DNA of 64,000 nucleotides. It comes from Candidatus Enterococcus leclercqii. GTDB lineage: Bacteria > Bacillota > Bacilli > Lactobacillales > Enterococcaceae. The stretch's first letter is position 1; each line of letters starts with the position of its first letter. A program made the translations under genes and the position numbers. Of this stretch, positions 27,239 to 36,896 are shown one piece after another. The notes beneath the pieces were generated by a model. It made no database searches. It had not been told where the DNA came from and worked only from the letters and a program-made list of their open reading frames with translations. The stretch lies in the NCBI RefSeq assembly GCF_009933135.1, contig NZ_MAEH01000021.1:1-64000 (forward strand). Reading direction: 5' to 3'.

Positions 27239-28129
27239 GTCAAACTCTCCTTATCTTCCAAAGTGGACACAAATTAGACACACGATTACATATTCAAGAA
27301 AAACATGTGCACGTTTTCTACTACAAAGTTGATCTATTCACAAAAAATCAGCAGCTTTCAAAAAAACGATAGAGCTGCGGGCATTTTCTCATATCTATTT
27401 TGATACTAGATCTTGTTGAAATGAAAGCTTGCTTTGGTCTATCTACCTAAATAAGCCACGGATAAGTAATATTTTTGCTGCTAACTATCCTAAATTTACC
27501 ATATTCCCATACGTTTGGGTATCCACTTTTATAACACGGCTCATCATCAGCCGCTACAATAAAAGTTATTGCAGCCTGCTTGCAAAACCTGCTTTATAAG
27601 CAAAAACCTTCCCCATCTTACATCAAACAAAAATCAGCAACATTTTTTCATCAGAATGACCTTTATCTGCTGGTACGAAGCATTCTTTTTTCAAAGATCG
27701 TTGTCAGCTAGAAGAAAATACTTGTGCCTAGTGCTTCTAACTGGTAAGGATTTAATCAACCTCTTCAAAAACTTCTTTTTCCTCGGTTCATAGTTAAAAA
27801 CTTTTAGAAAACACTTGGTTTAAGAAACCCCGCCTACAGATAGCTTCCTACGATAAAAATCAAACCTGCAATTTTTTATCGTTTCCCGAGGTAGTTAGCT
27901 GTAGACCTCCAAGATAGGCCCATTGCTAGCCATGTTTCCGCATCGCTGGCACATGATCTCAAAAATGTTTTCCTTTAAAATAATTACGTCTTTTTCTCCG
28001 CTTTTTTCGGAATTATGTAAATGATAACAAACAGTACTTGCAACTACGGCTCCCAACTTAATTCAAGGTATGCCACGCTATTTTCCTGCGTAACTATAAA
28101 AAGGTCCCCACCGTTAGCTACTTCTCTAT
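27239..28129. other. long gene-free region upstream of comEB
   Basis: About 890 bases with no convincing coding frame on either strand. It contains a long interrupted hairpin at about 27,830-27,910 (CTACAG...CGATAAAAA pairing with TTTTTATCG...CTGTAG). The rest is AT-rich without a recognisable riboswitch, T-box or tRNA. It is probably decayed DNA left where the comE operon was split. Confidence 0.45.
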
Positions 28130-28168
28130 ATTAAAAGGGGGCCGCTGTTTGTCTAAACAACGCCCCCG
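28130..28168 (-). terminator. terminator of the first aldo-keto reductase gene
   Basis: On the minus strand a GGGGGCGTTGTTT/AAACAGCGGCCCCC stem with a one-base bulge is followed by TTTT, about 20 bases past the stop. Confidence 0.7.
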
Positions 28169-28189
28169 GGGAATAATTGATTTTGGAGA

Positions 28190-29053
28190 TTAGTTATTGA
28201 ATCCTTTGGAAAATACTGGGAAACTCCGATACGCACCGTAATCGATTTTGCCTACTTTTAACAGAGTTTCCATATCGGTAGCCGAAATATCAAAGTCAAC
28301 CGCTGCGTTGTTTTTCATATGCTCGCTATTCTCTGTCTTAGGCAATGGCAACAACCCCAGTTGCAACAAGAAACGAATCGCCAACTGCGGGATTGACACT
28401 TGATATTTAGTTGCTATTTTGATGATAGTCTGATCTTTCAACATTTCCCCATGAGCAATCGGTGAATAGGCCTCTATCAAAATTCCTTTCTCTGTTGTGT
28501 AGCGAATCAATTCAGTGGGAATTTCACCAATATGAGCCAGTACCTGATTGACCATTGGTTTGACAGTGCCGTGACTAATGATGTTTTGCAGGTCTTCTTT
28601 TTCAAAATTCGATACACCAATTGCCCGCAACTTGCCAGCTTGATAAGCTTCTTCCAACGCTTTCCACGCTGATAAATTTCCCGCAAAATAGTGCTCGTCT
28701 CCTTGAAATTCAGCCCATGGCTTCGGGCTGTGGATGATCATCATATCAATATAGTCGATATTCATTTTTTCAAGAGAACCTTCAATGGCTGCTACTGCTT
28801 CCCCGTAGTCTTTGATTTCTGCCGCTAATTTTGTAGTCACAAAGAGTGCTTCTCGAGGAACACCGGAATTACGGATCCCCGCCCCTACACCTGCTTCATT
28901 TCCGTAAGCTTGGGCTGTATCAATGTGTCGGTAACCGACAGCAATGGCTTGTTTTACTCGTTTTGCAGCAGCTTTTTCTTCAATCATCCAGGTGCCATAA
29001 CCAATTTTGGGAATCTGGACACCATTTGCCAATTCGTAAGTATCACTTAACAT
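28190..29053 (-). CDS. aldo/keto reductase (2,5-diketo-D-gluconate reductase-like)
   Basis: A 287-residue NADPH-dependent carbonyl reductase of the AKR superfamily. The catalytic tetrad is recognisable: Asp in HIDTAQAYGNE with the Tyr four residues later, Lys in TTKL, and His in IIHSPKPW; the cofactor-binding end PLPKTENSEHMKNN is present. ATG at 29,053 is chosen over the longer frame to 29,095 because AAGAGG lies seven bases upstream. It is one of three aldo-keto reductases in this 7-kb block and the last gene of the block on this strand. Confidence 0.9.
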   Translation of the reverse strand: MLSDTYELANGVQIPKIGYGTWMIEEKAAAKRVKQAIAVGYRHIDTAQAYGNEAGVGAGIRNSGVPREALFVTTKLAAEIKDYGEAVAAIEGSLEKMNIDYIDMMIIHSPKPWAEFQGDEHYFAGNLSAWKALEEAYQAGKLRAIGVSNFEKEDLQNIISHGTVKPMVNQVLAHIGEIPTELIRYTTEKGILIEAYSPIAHGEMLKDQTIIKIATKYQVSIPQLAIRFLLQLGLLPLPKTENSEHMKNNAAVDFDISATDMETLLKVGKIDYGAYRSFPVFSKGFNN

Positions 29054-29223
29054 GCAATTACCTCTTTTCTTTATTTCAGCACTTCTTTTAATCATTTAAT
29101 CACATACAATTGAAAGTTCCTTACTTATGACTTTCTATCAACCTGTCTTGTAGTAAGTTTACTCGTCTATTTTCAGGCTTCTTTGCTAACAATCACCCCT
29201 TGCTTTAGGATTGGATCTAAGCT

Positions 29224-30426
29224 TCAGGGAACGATTACCCAGGATTTCAGAAAACTTTTTTGACACAGCCTGATTCCCAGCAGACATCCAAGTAGGATTC
29301 CTTCAAATAAAAACAGCCTGTTGTTCGTGATTGCCGGCAATACAGCCTGAAGTGCACCAATAACAATGGGCGAAAGTGCCGCCCCCAGATTAAACGTAAT
29401 GAGTAAAATGGCCGTTCGCTTCTCTTGATTGAACTTAACCTGATTCACACTATTAAACACATAAGGTACAAAGAGTCTGAAAAAGAATCCCGTCATCCCA
29501 CCGCAAAGATATACCAGCCAAAGGGTGTTGGAAAATGCCAAAAGAATCAGCATGGCAGCCATTCCGGCGATTGAAAGTGAAACGATTCTTTGACCAAGCC
29601 AAGTAAATAGCTTACCAAAGAAAAATCCTGCCACCATAGCACCAGCACCAATTAGTGCAAGAAAGTTGCTAGCTTGCGTTCCGGCACCCAGATTAGCTGT
29701 CTGTAAGAACGAACCGATTTTAAAACTCAAAGACATATAGATGGTCACTAAAATCAGCAAGAGTCCCACAAGCTGAGTAAAGTTCGTTTCACTCGATCTT
29801 GGGGTTTTACCTTTTTCAGGTACAAGCTTGTGAGTCGCCAACACCGGCGGCATAATTTCCGGTACAAATAGGAGAAAAAGAACAAAGATTGGCAAAGCCA
29901 TTCCATAAACAAGCAAAGAAGTCCGCCACCCAAAAATCATCAACTGGCCCACAGTAAGGGTAGCCAACATCCCGCCAATTCCTTCAAAGGCACTTTGAAA
30001 ACCAATAACTGTCGCTAATTCTCTCCCTCGATAAAGTTGACTGGCAAAACTATAAAGCAAGGGGTTGATCAACCCAATACCCACACCAAAGAAAATCCTT
30101 GAAAGCAGCAGCAGCTGAAAACTTCGCAGGAAAACAGGCAGAATTCCCATCAACAAAACCAATCCGATACCAACTAGAAGGCTCGTCTTATAACCAATTT
30201 TCCCTGCAAGCTTGGGACTGAGCAATACCGTGAGAATCACAAAAAGTGATGGAATGGTGACTAGCATTTCAATGAATACCAGACTGACTTCTGGATACGT
30301 TTGACTAATCTCAGGAATATTTCCGGCTATCGCTCCACCGGATACGATTAATAACGAAGCACTCAACAGACTGATCTTTGTCAGCAACGGATGCCTCTTT
30401 TTAGCCATCTTCATCTCATTTCTCAA
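29224..30426 (-). CDS. MFS family transporter
   Basis: A 400-residue membrane transporter with about twelve hydrophobic segments, a basic N-terminus (KMAKKRHPLL) and an A-motif-like loop GKIGYKTSLLVG between segments 2 and 3. Substrate unknown; it resembles CynX/NimT-like or sugar-efflux-like members. Its start overlaps the end of the CMD-family gene by 11 bases, so the two are co-transcribed. The exact start is uncertain, since ATGs occur at residues 1, 5 and 7. Confidence 0.87.
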   Translation of the reverse strand: MRNEMKMAKKRHPLLTKISLLSASLLIVSGGAIAGNIPEISQTYPEVSLVFIEMLVTIPSLFVILTVLLSPKLAGKIGYKTSLLVGIGLVLLMGILPVFLRSFQLLLLSRIFFGVGIGLINPLLYSFASQLYRGRELATVIGFQSAFEGIGGMLATLTVGQLMIFGWRTSLLVYGMALPIFVLFLLFVPEIMPPVLATHKLVPEKGKTPRSSETNFTQLVGLLLILVTIYMSLSFKIGSFLQTANLGAGTQASNFLALIGAGAMVAGFFFGKLFTWLGQRIVSLSIAGMAAMLILLAFSNTLWLVYLCGGMTGFFFRLFVPYVFNSVNQVKFNQEKRTAILLITFNLGAALSPIVIGALQAVLPAITNNRLFLFEGILLGCLLGIRLCQKSFLKSWVIVP

Positions 30427-30730
30427 AAATTTCTTTTGCCATACTAAAGGCAGACCAGGCTTTTGGCCAACCCGCGTAAAAGGCGAGATGGGTGATTAAT
30501 TCCACAATCTCTTCCTTTGTGACCCCATTTTCTTTGGCAATGGTTAGATGACTTTTCAATTGCGGTGCCCCCATTGCCAATAATGCGGAACAAGTAATCA
30601 ATGAACGGTCGTGTGCCGACAGCTGACTTTCTCTTGACCAGACTTCCCCAAACAGGACATCATCATTCAATTCAGCAAATTTGGGGGCAAACGCTCCCAG
30701 ATGTTCTCTACCGGCTGTTTGTTTTTTCAT
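30416..30730 (-). CDS. carboxymuconolactone decarboxylase (CMD) family protein
   Basis: A 104-residue all-helical protein of the CMD/AhpD-like family. It shows the CMD signature SLITCSALLAMG...LKSHLTIAKENGVTKEEIVELITHLAFYAGWP. It has one cysteine at the usual position but no CxxC pair, so an AhpD-type peroxidase role is unlikely. Such proteins often travel with cupin, flavodoxin and reductase genes, as they do here. It overlaps the MFS gene and lies six bases from the cupin gene. Confidence 0.88.
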   Translation of the reverse strand: MKKQTAGREHLGAFAPKFAELNDDVLFGEVWSRESQLSAHDRSLITCSALLAMGAPQLKSHLTIAKENGVTKEEIVELITHLAFYAGWPKAWSAFSMAKEIFEK

Positions 30731-30736
30731 TTGGAT

Positions 30737-31162
30737 TCACCCCTCTGTAATTTTTTCCAACTCATGGTAATAATCGTCAGTAACGGGCTCCAACCACTCT
30801 GCCGACCCTGCCGTAATAGCGAGATGTTCAAACCAGCTGTCTGCAGTGGCACCATGCCAATGTTTAACACCATCATGGGTGATCACAACATCTCCTGCTG
30901 TTAAAAAGCGGGGGCTGTGTCCGTCTTCTTGGTACCAACCTTCGCCACCGGTCACTAACAATAATTGAAAGCCATCGTGATGAATGTGCCAATTATTTCG
31001 ACAAGCAGGTTCAAAAGTAACATTTGCCACACCGACATTGATTTTGGGATCTGAGACCAACGATTTTAAATAGCTTTGACCGATAAAATATTGTGCAAAG
31101 GCCTCGTTTTTATCACCACTGGGGAAAATAACCCCATTCTTGATTTCTTCATTTTTTAACAT
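30737..31162 (-). CDS. cupin domain protein
   Basis: A 141-residue small beta-barrel protein. Cupin motif 1 is visible as NNWHIHHDGFQLLLVTGGEG (metal ligands HxH) and motif 2 as GDVVITHDGVKHWHGA. The open frame extends to 31,285, but ATG at 31,162 follows TTGGAGGG with the usual spacing. Cupins of this type, beside CMD and flavodoxin genes, are common in redox clusters; the substrate is unknown. Confidence 0.9.
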   Translation of the reverse strand: MLKNEEIKNGVIFPSGDKNEAFAQYFIGQSYLKSLVSDPKINVGVANVTFEPACRNNWHIHHDGFQLLLVTGGEGWYQEDGHSPRFLTAGDVVITHDGVKHWHGATADSWFEHLAITAGSAEWLEPVTDDYYHELEKITEG

Positions 31163-31193
31163 TGTTGTCCCTCCAATTTTTTTAAGTAACTGA

Positions 31194-31709
31194 TCAGTTC
31201 TCCATGGCTGCCAACCAATTTTTGACAGCCGGTAATGCCTTTTGCACCCGGGAACCGGTGACCGGCAATTCCAAAGCGATTTCACTTTGGGGACACAGGC
31301 GTTTCAATTCGCAGATACTTCGTCCAAAGCCGCTTCCTTCGTGGGTACAGAAGGGATGGATGGTTTTCCCGTCTAAGTTTTGTTCACTAACGAAGGTCTT
31401 GATTACTTGAGGAAAACTTCCCCACCAATTAGGGTAGCCCAATAAAATTCTCTGATAATCGTTCAAATCCAGGTCAAGAGGCTGATAAGGTATTTGCAAA
31501 TTGAGTTCAAACTCATTTTTAGCCAGCAGCTTAGTCCCCTGGTAGTCAGTTGGGTATGGGTTTAAGGGTTCTATTTTGCAAAAGTGCCACTGAGTTTGGG
31601 TTTGAATGATTTTTGCCAGCGTTTCCGTATTTCCTTGCGTCAAATGCTGTATTTCACCATCCAAATAATTTTCACCCGCTCTCGAAAAACAGAGGATACA
31701 AGTTTGCAT
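31194..31709 (-). CDS. flavodoxin family protein
   Basis: A 171-residue FMN-binding electron carrier or reductase. The N-terminal phosphate loop region CILCFSRAGENYLDGE and ILLGYPNWWGSFPQVIKTF, CTHEGSGFGRS are typical of the flavodoxin_4 group. ATG at 31,709 follows AGGAGGTG. An intrinsic-terminator-like stem with seven Ts ends immediately before this ribosome binding site, so expression may depend on read-through. Confidence 0.87.
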   Translation of the reverse strand: MQTCILCFSRAGENYLDGEIQHLTQGNTETLAKIIQTQTQWHFCKIEPLNPYPTDYQGTKLLAKNEFELNLQIPYQPLDLDLNDYQRILLGYPNWWGSFPQVIKTFVSEQNLDGKTIHPFCTHEGSGFGRSICELKRLCPQSEIALELPVTGSRVQKALPAVKNWLAAMEN

Positions 31710-31718
31710 TGCTTCACC

Positions 31719-31765
31719 TCCTAAAAAAAGCTGTAAAATGATTTCTACAATCATCTTACAGCCTG
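31719..31765 (-). terminator. stem-loop with T run between the LysR and flavodoxin genes
   Basis: GCTGTAAGATGAT/ATCATTTTACAGC with a 7-base loop, then TTTTTTT on the minus strand, and AGGAGG of the flavodoxin gene directly after. It terminates LysR transcription or attenuates the downstream operon. Confidence 0.7.
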
Positions 31766-31800
31766 CTGGGTTATTATTCTAATGCCTATTTTATTCGGGG

Positions 31801-32682
31801 CTATGCTTTAAAAGCATATTTAAAACGGCGAATCACTTCTTCTACAACCGGTGTATGCATGCGTTTTTTCCAGACTAAGACACAGTTTGTTTTTACTTCT
31901 GGCATCAATGGCACAAATTTCGTACCCTCGCTCTTTCTATTTGAAATCGCTCCTTCAATAGCAAACGCAGAACCTACCCGATTTTCGACTAAAGCAAAGA
32001 CATTAAAAATTAAATTATACGCACCAATCACATTGAAATCCTCCACCGGAATTTTGGCCCAGGCAGATAGCAATTCCCGGACTTCTTTTCTTTTAGAAAG
32101 AAGTAATGGCATGCCGAGAATATCAGCTGGCGTGATACAATCCTGTTGTGCCGCAAAACTGCTGGATGACACGAGAAAGCCCCACTTTTCTTCTCGAGGC
32201 AATCGCAGCGACTCCACAGCATTCAAGGTTACTGGTTCCAAAAGAACCGCCAAATCCAGAATTCCTTTTTCCAGCTTATCGGAAATTTCATCAGAAGTTC
32301 CAGTCACAAGGTCAAAACTGACTTGAGGGTGATCAGCTAAAACTTCCTCAAGCATCATCGCTACTGTGTCAGAGTTGTCTGCTTCTACACAACCGATAGA
32401 AAAGCTGCCTGACAGCTCTTTATTTTGCCGATCCAGAAAGTCTTTTTCCAATTTAGCATTCAGTTGCAAAATCTCTTCGGCACGTTCTTTTAAAAAAAGA
32501 CCATCCTCCGTTAGTTGCAGCTCTCTTGGACCTCGTTCAAAGAGGGGCGTCCCTATCGTTTCTTCCAGATCTTTGATTTGACGGCTTAAAGTTGGCTGCG
32601 TAACATTTAACACTTGTGCCGCCCGTGAGAAGTTTTTTTCTTCAGCAACCACCCAAAAATATCGCAGTAATCTGATTTCCAT
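31801..32682 (-). CDS. LysR family transcriptional regulator
   Basis: A 293-residue regulator. The winged helix-turn-helix is at residues 1-60 (EIRLLRYFWVVAEEKNFSRA, LNVTQPTLSRQIKDLEE), followed by the linker helix and a periplasmic-binding-protein-like effector domain from about residue 90. ATG at 32,682 follows AGGTGGTGG. It lies between the flavodoxin-cupin-CMD-MFS genes and two further aldo-keto reductases, all on the same strand, and probably controls one or both groups. Confidence 0.92.
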   Translation of the reverse strand: MEIRLLRYFWVVAEEKNFSRAAQVLNVTQPTLSRQIKDLEETIGTPLFERGPRELQLTEDGLFLKERAEEILQLNAKLEKDFLDRQNKELSGSFSIGCVEADNSDTVAMMLEEVLADHPQVSFDLVTGTSDEISDKLEKGILDLAVLLEPVTLNAVESLRLPREEKWGFLVSSSSFAAQQDCITPADILGMPLLLSKRKEVRELLSAWAKIPVEDFNVIGAYNLIFNVFALVENRVGSAFAIEGAISNRKSEGTKFVPLMPEVKTNCVLVWKKRMHTPVVEEVIRRFKYAFKA

Positions 32683-32738
32683 AAGAACCACCACCTTTTT
32701 TTATAGTATAGCAAATAGACTACTCATCCGGTGTTTTT

Positions 32739-33719
32739 TTACAACGCCCCCACGATTCGATGCGGTACGTAAGGTTCTTCCAAATAGGTTATGTCTTCTT
32801 CCTTGAGTTTCAAATTCACTGCCGGCAAAGCATCCGTCAGGTGTGTTATTTTCGTTGCACCGATGATAGGTGTGGCAACCGCCTTTTTTTGCATTAACCA
32901 GGCCAAAGCAACTTGAGCTCGCAGCACACCGTATTTATCAGCAACTTCAGCCACTCGATCCACAATAATGTGATCTTGCGCTTCTGTGCTGTCGTATTTT
33001 TGCCGTGCAGTTTTATCAGTCAAAAAGCGTTTTGTCGTCGCTTCCCAGTCCCTTGTTAAACGTCCACCTGCCAGCGGACTATACGGGGTTACCGCAATCT
33101 TTTGATCCTCACACAAAGGCAGCATCTCCCGCTCTTCTTCCCGATACAATAAGTTCAAGTGGTTTTGCATGGAAACAAATTTCGTCCAGCCGTTTTTTTC
33201 CGCCACATGCTGGGCCTTGGCAAATTGCCAGGCATACATTGCAGAGGCACCGATATATCTGGCTTTACCAGACTTTACAATATCATGAAGCGCCGCCATG
33301 GTCTCTTCAATTGGCGTATCATAATCCCAACGATGAATAATATAAAGATCCACATAATCCATTTGCAAGCGTTTTAAACTTTCATCAATTTGATACATCA
33401 GTGCTTTGCGTGACAATCCGCGATTATTCGGTGCTTTTTTCAATCCCATAAAGGCCTTGGTAGCAATCACCATTTCATCACGCTGAGCGTATGCTTTGAT
33501 GGCTTTCCCAAGAATTTCTTCACTGGAACCATAAGAATAAATATTGGCGGTATCAAAAAAATTGAACCCTCTCTCAATCGCCTCTTTTAAAACCGGCAAC
33601 GCTTCTGTTTCTGGTAAAGTCCATTCATGAAAGTTTGATTTTGGATCGCCAAAGCCCATTGCACCGATACACAATGGCGAGACATCCAGTCCGGTGTTGC
33701 CAAATTTGATATAGTCCAT
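32739..33719 (-). CDS. aldo/keto reductase (YhdN/AKR11-like)
   Basis: A 326-residue NADPH-dependent reductase. N-terminus DYIKFGNTGLDVSPLCIGAM; catalytic Asp and Tyr in FFDTANIYSYGSSE, Lys in IATKAF, His in YIIHRWD; cofactor-binding C-terminal region ATPIIGATKITHL. Its stop region is followed by the LysR gene. Only one base separates it from the next aldo-keto reductase gene, so the two are co-translated. Confidence 0.92.
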   Translation of the reverse strand: MDYIKFGNTGLDVSPLCIGAMGFGDPKSNFHEWTLPETEALPVLKEAIERGFNFFDTANIYSYGSSEEILGKAIKAYAQRDEMVIATKAFMGLKKAPNNRGLSRKALMYQIDESLKRLQMDYVDLYIIHRWDYDTPIEETMAALHDIVKSGKARYIGASAMYAWQFAKAQHVAEKNGWTKFVSMQNHLNLLYREEEREMLPLCEDQKIAVTPYSPLAGGRLTRDWEATTKRFLTDKTARQKYDSTEAQDHIIVDRVAEVADKYGVLRAQVALAWLMQKKAVATPIIGATKITHLTDALPAVNLKLKEEDITYLEEPYVPHRIVGAL

Positions 33720-33720
33720 C

Positions 33721-34584
33721 TTAATTCCTCCGGTTCTTTCTTACTTCAATCAACTCAACAAACCTATCAACGGTCTTAGGATCCGCAAAGTCGAAAAACA
33801 TACTTTCTTTCTTATCCAGCGTTTTAATACTTTCCATATCCGCTGACGAGAGATGAAAATCAAATACATCAAAATTTTCTGCCATTCGCGTTTTGTGGAC
33901 AGATTTTGCCAAAACGACAATTTGTCGTTGAATCAACCAGCGCAAGATGACTTGAGCTGAAGATTTTCTGTATTTATGACCAATCTCAGTCAATATTGGG
34001 TCTTCAAAGATTCCCATTTTTCCTTCACCAAAGGGTGCCCAGGCCTCTGCTTGGATATTTCGCTCGACCAGATTTTCTTGTTCAGCAACTTGCTGATGAA
34101 AAGGATTGATTTCAATCTGATTGACCTGAGGAGTCACTCGATTGAAAGCCGCAAGATCTGCCACACGGTTCGGATTAAAATTGCTGACACCGATTGCTCG
34201 AATTTTTCCTTCTTCATACAGCTCTTCCAACGCCCGGTATGCTCCATAATAGTCACTTAAAGCTTGATGCAATAAGACTAAGTCGATGTATTCAACCTGC
34301 AGCTTTTCCATGGATGTCAAAACAGATGCCCGCGTTTTTTCATAGCCATAATTGTCTATCCAAACCTTTGTCGTGATAAACAGCTCTGATCGCGGAACAG
34401 CTGTTTCAGCAATTGCCTCTCCGACAGCTGCCTCGTTAAAGTAGCTTTGGGCGGTATCGATCAATCGATAGCCAACTGTGATTGCCTCCAAAACCGCTTG
34501 TTTTGTTTCCGCTTCGGGAATCTGGTAAACACCAAATCCCAAAACCGGCATTTTGATGCCATTATTCAAAATTACAAATTCCAC
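33721..34584 (-). CDS. aldo/keto reductase (AKR5-like)
   Basis: A 287-residue NADPH-dependent reductase. N-terminus FVILNNGIKMPVLGFGVYQI; catalytic Asp/Tyr in LIDTAQSYFNE, Lys in ITTKVW, His in VLLHQAL. It belongs to the same broad group as the protein at 28,190 but is clearly diverged, so these are not recent duplicates. It lies 19 bases after the histidine phosphatase gene in an operon that starts with a MerR regulator. Confidence 0.92.
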   Translation of the reverse strand: MEFVILNNGIKMPVLGFGVYQIPEAETKQAVLEAITVGYRLIDTAQSYFNEAAVGEAIAETAVPRSELFITTKVWIDNYGYEKTRASVLTSMEKLQVEYIDLVLLHQALSDYYGAYRALEELYEEGKIRAIGVSNFNPNRVADLAAFNRVTPQVNQIEINPFHQQVAEQENLVERNIQAEAWAPFGEGKMGIFEDPILTEIGHKYRKSSAQVILRWLIQRQIVVLAKSVHKTRMAENFDVFDFHLSSADMESIKTLDKKESMFFDFADPKTVDRFVELIEVRKNRRN

Positions 34585-34603
34585 TTGCTATCCCTTCTTT
34601 CTT

Positions 34604-35173
34604 TTAATGAACGACTGGATTGATGATGTCGACTAACTCGAAGGTCCCTTTTTCATAGTAAAATTTCAAAATACAGCAATTTTTTAACTTTTCCTTTTGA
34701 TCCACCTGACTGGTATGGGCCCATTTTCGCATAAATTGGCGACAAGCACCGCCATGAGAAACCATCAAAACCGTTGAGCCCGCCACTGCTGCCATCAACT
34801 GGCTTATGCCATTATTGATACGTTCGCGAAATTCTTGTTCTCCCTCACCGCCACTGTATACAAAAAAATCTCCATAAGGTAACGGCGGATTCAGCTCTTC
34901 TGAGGCCCCCTCGTATTTGCCGAAATGCCATTCTTTCAGAGCTTTCACCCGTTGGTAAGCTTGACTGGTAATGATCTCCAGCGTGTCACTGGCACGTTCA
35001 GAAGTAGAAGAAAACGCCGCGTCAAACTGAATCCCCTGTTCACTAAAATAGGTCTTTGCCGCCATCGCCTGCTGAATACCAAGAGCAGTTAACGGCGAAT
35101 CGCACCAACCTTGTATCAGTTTTTGCTGATTAAAAGCCGTCTGTCCATGTCGCATCAAATACAGTGTCTTCAT
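34604..35173 (-). CDS. histidine phosphatase family protein
   Basis: A 189-residue phosphatase-fold protein. RHGQT (about residues 8-12), STSERASDT with the second conserved arginine, and VSHGGA near residue 140 form the active site. Length and motifs fit small broad-specificity phosphatases rather than glycolytic mutase. Its ATG overlaps the MerR gene stop by four bases (ATGA), so translation is coupled. Confidence 0.88.
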   Translation of the reverse strand: MKTLYLMRHGQTAFNQQKLIQGWCDSPLTALGIQQAMAAKTYFSEQGIQFDAAFSSTSERASDTLEIITSQAYQRVKALKEWHFGKYEGASEELNPPLPYGDFFVYSGGEGEQEFRERINNGISQLMAAVAGSTVLMVSHGGACRQFMRKWAHTSQVDQKEKLKNCCILKFYYEKGTFELVDIINPVVH

Positions 35174-35571
35174 TTGCTCTCCTCCACAGCTTTTTTATCC
35201 AATTTTATTTCATATGAACGCAAGTGCTCTTCATAGGTTTCAATTTTATGGTTCAAGTAATGCAAAGTTTCCGTTAGTTCCTTTACTTTTTCCTGCAATT
35301 TTTGTCGTTGTTCAATCAACAAGCTTTTTCTGGCTTCCGCAGTTTTTTCTCTGCCCATTTTGAAAAGTTGATTATACTCCACCAGTGCTTCAACTGAGAC
35401 TCCGGCATTACGCATGGCTGTGGTAAAATATACCCAATTTAAATCATACTCTGAAAAATTCCGGTAACCATTTTGATCCCTTGTGATTGGTGGAATCACA
35501 CCAACTCGCTCATAATACCGTAATGTGTCCGCTGAAACCTTGTACTTCTTACTCACAGATGTAATATTCAT
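35170..35571 (-). CDS. MerR family transcriptional regulator
   Basis: A 133-residue regulator. The N-terminal helix-turn-helix (ITSVSKKYKVSADTLRYYERVG) and wing (PPITRDQNGYRNFSEYDL) are followed by a long coiled-coil dimerisation helix (about 75-125). No cysteines for metal sensing are seen, so it fits the AdhR-like aldehyde/redox-responsive group that commonly heads aldo-keto reductase operons. It is the first gene of the operon with the phosphatase and two reductases. Confidence 0.92.
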   Translation of the reverse strand: MNITSVSKKYKVSADTLRYYERVGVIPPITRDQNGYRNFSEYDLNWVYFTTAMRNAGVSVEALVEYNQLFKMGREKTAEARKSLLIEQRQKLQEKVKELTETLHYLNHKIETYEEHLRSYEIKLDKKAVEESK

Positions 35572-36080
35572 ACGCTTCCCCTTCTTTCACGCTTAAGATA
35601 CTCCTTGAAGGTAACTCCAACGCAAGTCAAAAAAACATTGCCGCATATCATTTTTCAATTCCCAGTTTATAAACACTTCGCCGTTTCGTCCAATACTTCT
35701 CTTAAAAAACAGCTATGCCTGAAAAGCATAGCTGCTTTTTAAAACACGGCTTCGGTTTTATTCCTGCAAATAGTTGCGCCAATCCTCGTGTCAACGTCCC
35801 CAGAAAGAACATTATCAGATGTAAAAAAAAAGGTGAACGAGACTGACTTAACTTGATGCAATCAAGATCAGTCAGCGCTTGAAATTTTTAACAATAAAAA
35901 AACCAAGTCCCTTCCGCTGTCTTTAAAGGAAGTGACTTGGCTTTTCATCGTTCCTCACGTATTAGCAGTGTTCGTTTTGGAGGCGATTGCCTAGCTGATG
36001 CTCACAGTTTTTTGCCTGCAATTCGTCTCATTCGCTTCATAAAATGACGATACGACGATTATTGCAGTCCCTATCCTCAG
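35572..36080. other. intergenic region between the MerR gene and comEA
   Basis: About 500 bases without a gene. It holds a short stem AGCTATGC...GCATAGCT (about 35,710-35,735) and copy B of the intergenic repeat at about 35,898-35,980. It marks one edge of the block that separates comEA from comEB. Confidence 0.5.
35898..35985. repeat. intergenic repeat copy B (diverged copy of 7,405-7,490)
   Basis: An imperfect stem AAGTCCCTTCC...GGAAGTGACTT followed by GGCTTTT and then CCTCAC...AGCAGTGTTC...TTTTGG matches the 7.4-kb element base for base over much of about 75 bases. It lies downstream of comEA and upstream of the MerR operon. Confidence 0.55.
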
Positions 36081-36773
<693 letters not shown>

Positions 36774-36896
36774 TTACAGTTTAGCAGTCCCTCTTTGAAT
36801 CCTTAGTGTTGTTTACTCTTCATAAGAAGGTACGCAAAAAAAGCTGTCGGACTTAATTTGCCCCACAGCTTTTCTAATTTCTGGCTTTTTCTTTCT

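Noticed and set aside
27569-27793. 74-codon plus-strand frame in the gap upstream of comEB
   Set aside because: No ribosome binding site, low-complexity Phe/Leu-rich composition and no recognisable domain.
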